Shown: positions 5,345-6,554 of the stretch, piece after piece
Position numbering within the stretch: position 1 is the first letter of the stretch
Layout: every line of letters starts with the position of its first letter
NCBI GenBank assembly: GCA_014380825.1
Contig: JACMJD010000608.1
Coordinates: 1-6,554, forward strand
Length of the DNA stretch: 6,554 bases
Source of the DNA: Phycisphaerae bacterium
GTDB lineage: Bacteria > Planctomycetota > Phycisphaerae > Tepidisphaerales > Tepidisphaeraceae
Direction of reading: 5' to 3'
Notes under the pieces: generated by a model
Seen by the model: the letters and a program-made list of their open reading frames with translations, nothing else
What the model was told of the DNA's origin: nothing
The model's database searches: none
Position numbers and translations under genes: made by a program

Positions 5345-5445
5345 TTGGTTATTCGTTCTTGGTTATTGGTTCTTCGGTGTTGCTTAGCGTGGGGAGGTCG
5401 TTCGTTGAACCCACACCGAATAACCAAGAACCAAGAACCAAGAAC
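5345..5445. repeat. Intergenic inverted arrays of 7-base repeats (element B, upstream of subunit III gene)
   Basis: The left arm (5345-5379) is five tandem 7-base units of the form TTSGTTM, with the last unit TTCGGTG; examples are TTGGTTA and TTGGTTC. The right arm (5414-5441) is four units that are the reverse complement of TTCGGTG, TTGGTTA, TTGGTTC and TTGGTTC. The arms are separated by 34 bases (5380-5413). The inner ends pair perfectly through the TTCGGTG unit. It occupies most of the 126-base spacer between the copper lipoprotein and subunit III genes and ends just before the subunit III ribosome site. Confidence 0.75.
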
Positions 5446-5457
5446 TCTCCACTTCAA

Positions 5458-6207
5458 TCACCGCGGCGCCGCGTACTTCAAATCGATCGTCATCGGCGCC
5501 GCCTCATTCACTTCAACATCCTGCTCAAGTCTTCCGTATCGCTCATGCCACGTAACGAGTTTGTACTTGCCCGCGGGCAGATTGGCGAGTTCGAAGCGGC
5601 CGTCGCTGTCGGTGACGGCGAAGCAGGGGTTTTCGAATACGCCGATGTACGCGGTCATCCACGGGTGTACGTCGCACTTGGCACGGATGAATTCCGGCTC
5701 GCGAAACCTGATGGTTTTCTCGTCGCCGGGCGAGGTCATGCCGAAGTTTTTCGATTCGTTCCGCTGCGTCGAAAGATGCACGTTGTGCATCGTGTCATCG
5801 CTCGTGCGAACGCGAAGCGTCTGGCCGATGCAGACACCGACGACGTGCGGCGTGTAGCGGCAGCCGATCTGATCGAGCGTCGGCGACGGCAACGACTGGC
5901 CGTTCACGCGCGGGAGACCGTCGATGTACACGAATGTGTTGGCCAGGCCACCGTTGGCACCGATGACGACGGTTTCTTCCTTCAGCGTCTTAGGCGCGCC
6001 GTCGCAGCAGGGCGTATTGCGGATCTCGGTCATCACCGGCGGCGGACCGTCGAGGATGATCTGACCGCGGATGATTCTGGCGCCGTGAATCGTGCTGGCG
6101 TCGGCCGGCTGCGCGGAGCTGGCGTTGGAGCGCTGGTCGCAACCGAGCGCGCATGCGATCAGCAACGAGGCGATTGCAAAATGAAAATGGAACATTGCAA
6201 ATCTCAA
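5458..6207 (-). CDS. Cupredoxin-like lipoprotein with C-terminal carboxypeptidase-regulatory-like domain
   Basis: The N-terminus (hydrophobic to residue 22, then Cys) is a lipoprotein signal; C19 (LIAC) or C23 (ALGC) would carry the lipid, so the mature protein is membrane-anchored on the outside. Residues about 45-190 form a cupredoxin-like domain. MHNVHLS (140-146) gives H141, and CDVHPWM (178-184) gives C178, H181 and M184, the His-Cys-His-Met set and spacing of amicyanin-type blue copper proteins. Residues about 194-245 (VTDSDGRFELANLPAGKY and after) resemble a carboxypeptidase regulatory-like beta domain. Extra cysteines sit at 67, 68, 116 and 126. Start is uncertain: TTG at 6207 gives MRF with a positive charge; ATG at 6195 lacks that charge; both have only weak GAG ribosome sites. 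It lies 15 bases after ctaB and before subunit III, so an outer-face electron or copper carrier for the oxidase is a reasonable inference. An electron partner is not shown. Confidence 0.8.
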   Translation of the reverse strand: MRFAMFHFHFAIASLLIACALGCDQRSNASSAQPADASTIHGARIIRGQIILDGPPPVMTEIRNTPCCDGAPKTLKEETVVIGANGGLANTFVYIDGLPRVNGQSLPSPTLDQIGCRYTPHVVGVCIGQTLRVRTSDDTMHNVHLSTQRNESKNFGMTSPGDEKTIRFREPEFIRAKCDVHPWMTAYIGVFENPCFAVTDSDGRFELANLPAGKYKLVTWHERYGRLEQDVEVNEAAPMTIDLKYAAPR

Positions 6208-6222
6208 ATTCGTCTCAGTCGT

Positions 6223-6554
6223 TCAAATCTTGTCCAGCATCATCGCGGCCAGCAGCAGCGGGAGATAAATGATCGAGGCGAAGAACAGCTTGCGCGCGTC
6301 GACGCGCGTGCCGCCGCTGGTGGCGCAGGAGATCGCGAAGCTCAGGAACGCGAGCCCCAGCAGCAATGCCGCCGTGAAATACGCGGGGCCGGCGACGTTG
6401 AACTGCACGGGCATCAGGCTGACCGGGATGAGCGCGATCGCGTAGAGCACCATCATTCGGCCGGTGATCGGCAGCCGCGGATTGTCCTCGACGCACGGCA
6501 GCATCTTGAATCCGCCGGCGCGGTAGTCGTCGCGATAGAGGATCGCAATCGCCA
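6223..6554 (-). CDS. ctaB: Protoheme IX farnesyltransferase (heme O synthase), C-terminal part
   Basis: The last 110 codons of a gene that enters from the right edge; the first full codon is at 6552. The segment LYRDDYRAGGFKMLP matches the conserved UbiA-family region DYxxAGxxM found in the second half of CtaB/CyoE. The rest holds three membrane helices and a short end at MLDKI. The enzyme adds a farnesyl group to heme B to make heme O, the precursor of heme A, in the cytoplasmic membrane. Position in an oxidase operon with subunits III and IV fits heme supply to that complex. The N-terminal part with the aspartate-rich prenyl diphosphate site is outside the window, so another UbiA prenyltransferase cannot be excluded from this fragment alone, but the context and motif make CtaB most likely. 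Confidence 0.88.
   Translation of the reverse strand, partial: AIAILYRDDYRAGGFKMLPCVEDNPRLPITGRMMVLYAIALIPVSLMPVQFNVAGPAYFTAALLLGLAFLSFAISCATSGGTRVDARKLFFASIIYLPLLLAAMMLDKI

Noticed and set aside
5345..5857. Plus-strand frame of 170 codons starting in element B
   Set aside because: Antisense to the copper lipoprotein gene and starting in repeats; no supported domain.

Overview
The window looks like chromosomal DNA from a GC-rich bacterium with aerobic respiration, most likely a planctomycete or another member of the PVC group. This is an inference from the gene mix: a cytochrome c oxidase subunit III with a long extra loop, a copper lipoprotein inside the oxidase operon, an ArsR-type regulator of a style I associate with Planctomycetes, a ComB-type phosphatase, and the remains of a PEP-CTERM protein. 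No mobile element, CRISPR array or rRNA is visible.

Left part (1-2280). A type I phosphodiesterase / alkaline-phosphatase-superfamily gene runs leftward off the window edge (1-1068). It is divergent from a comB-like 2-phosphosulfolactate phosphatase gene (1122-1850), with 53 bases between them. The stretch 1851-2280 has no intact convincing gene. On the minus strand it carries a broken gene that ends in a textbook PEP-CTERM sorting tail, and that tail overlaps the end of comB. It also holds a small unassigned plus-strand reading frame and a GC-rich hairpin.

Middle (2281-2925). A tRNA gene on the minus strand (anticodon CGC, G3-U70 pair, so alanine) and an ArsR-family repressor gene on the plus strand are expressed from back-to-back sigma70-like promoters lying between them. 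The repressor gene ends 20 bases from the end of the convergent ABC ATPase gene.

Right part (2926-6554), all minus strand. Read in the direction of transcription: ctaB/cyoE (heme O synthase, cut by the right edge), a lipoprotein with an amicyanin-like type 1 copper site, cytochrome c oxidase subunit III, subunit IV, a strong intrinsic terminator, then an ABC-2-type ATPase gene. The first four form a terminal-oxidase operon: CtaB farnesylates heme for the oxidase, subunits III and IV are membrane parts of the complex, and the copper lipoprotein may carry electrons or copper on the outer face. Subunits I and II are not in the window.

The most unusual structure not explained by genes is a pair of intergenic elements, one on each side of the subunit III gene (about 4380-4468 and 5345-5445). 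Each is made of degenerate 7-base units in tandem, arranged as two inverted arms around a 25 to 34 base loop. The two elements share this architecture but have different unit sequences.
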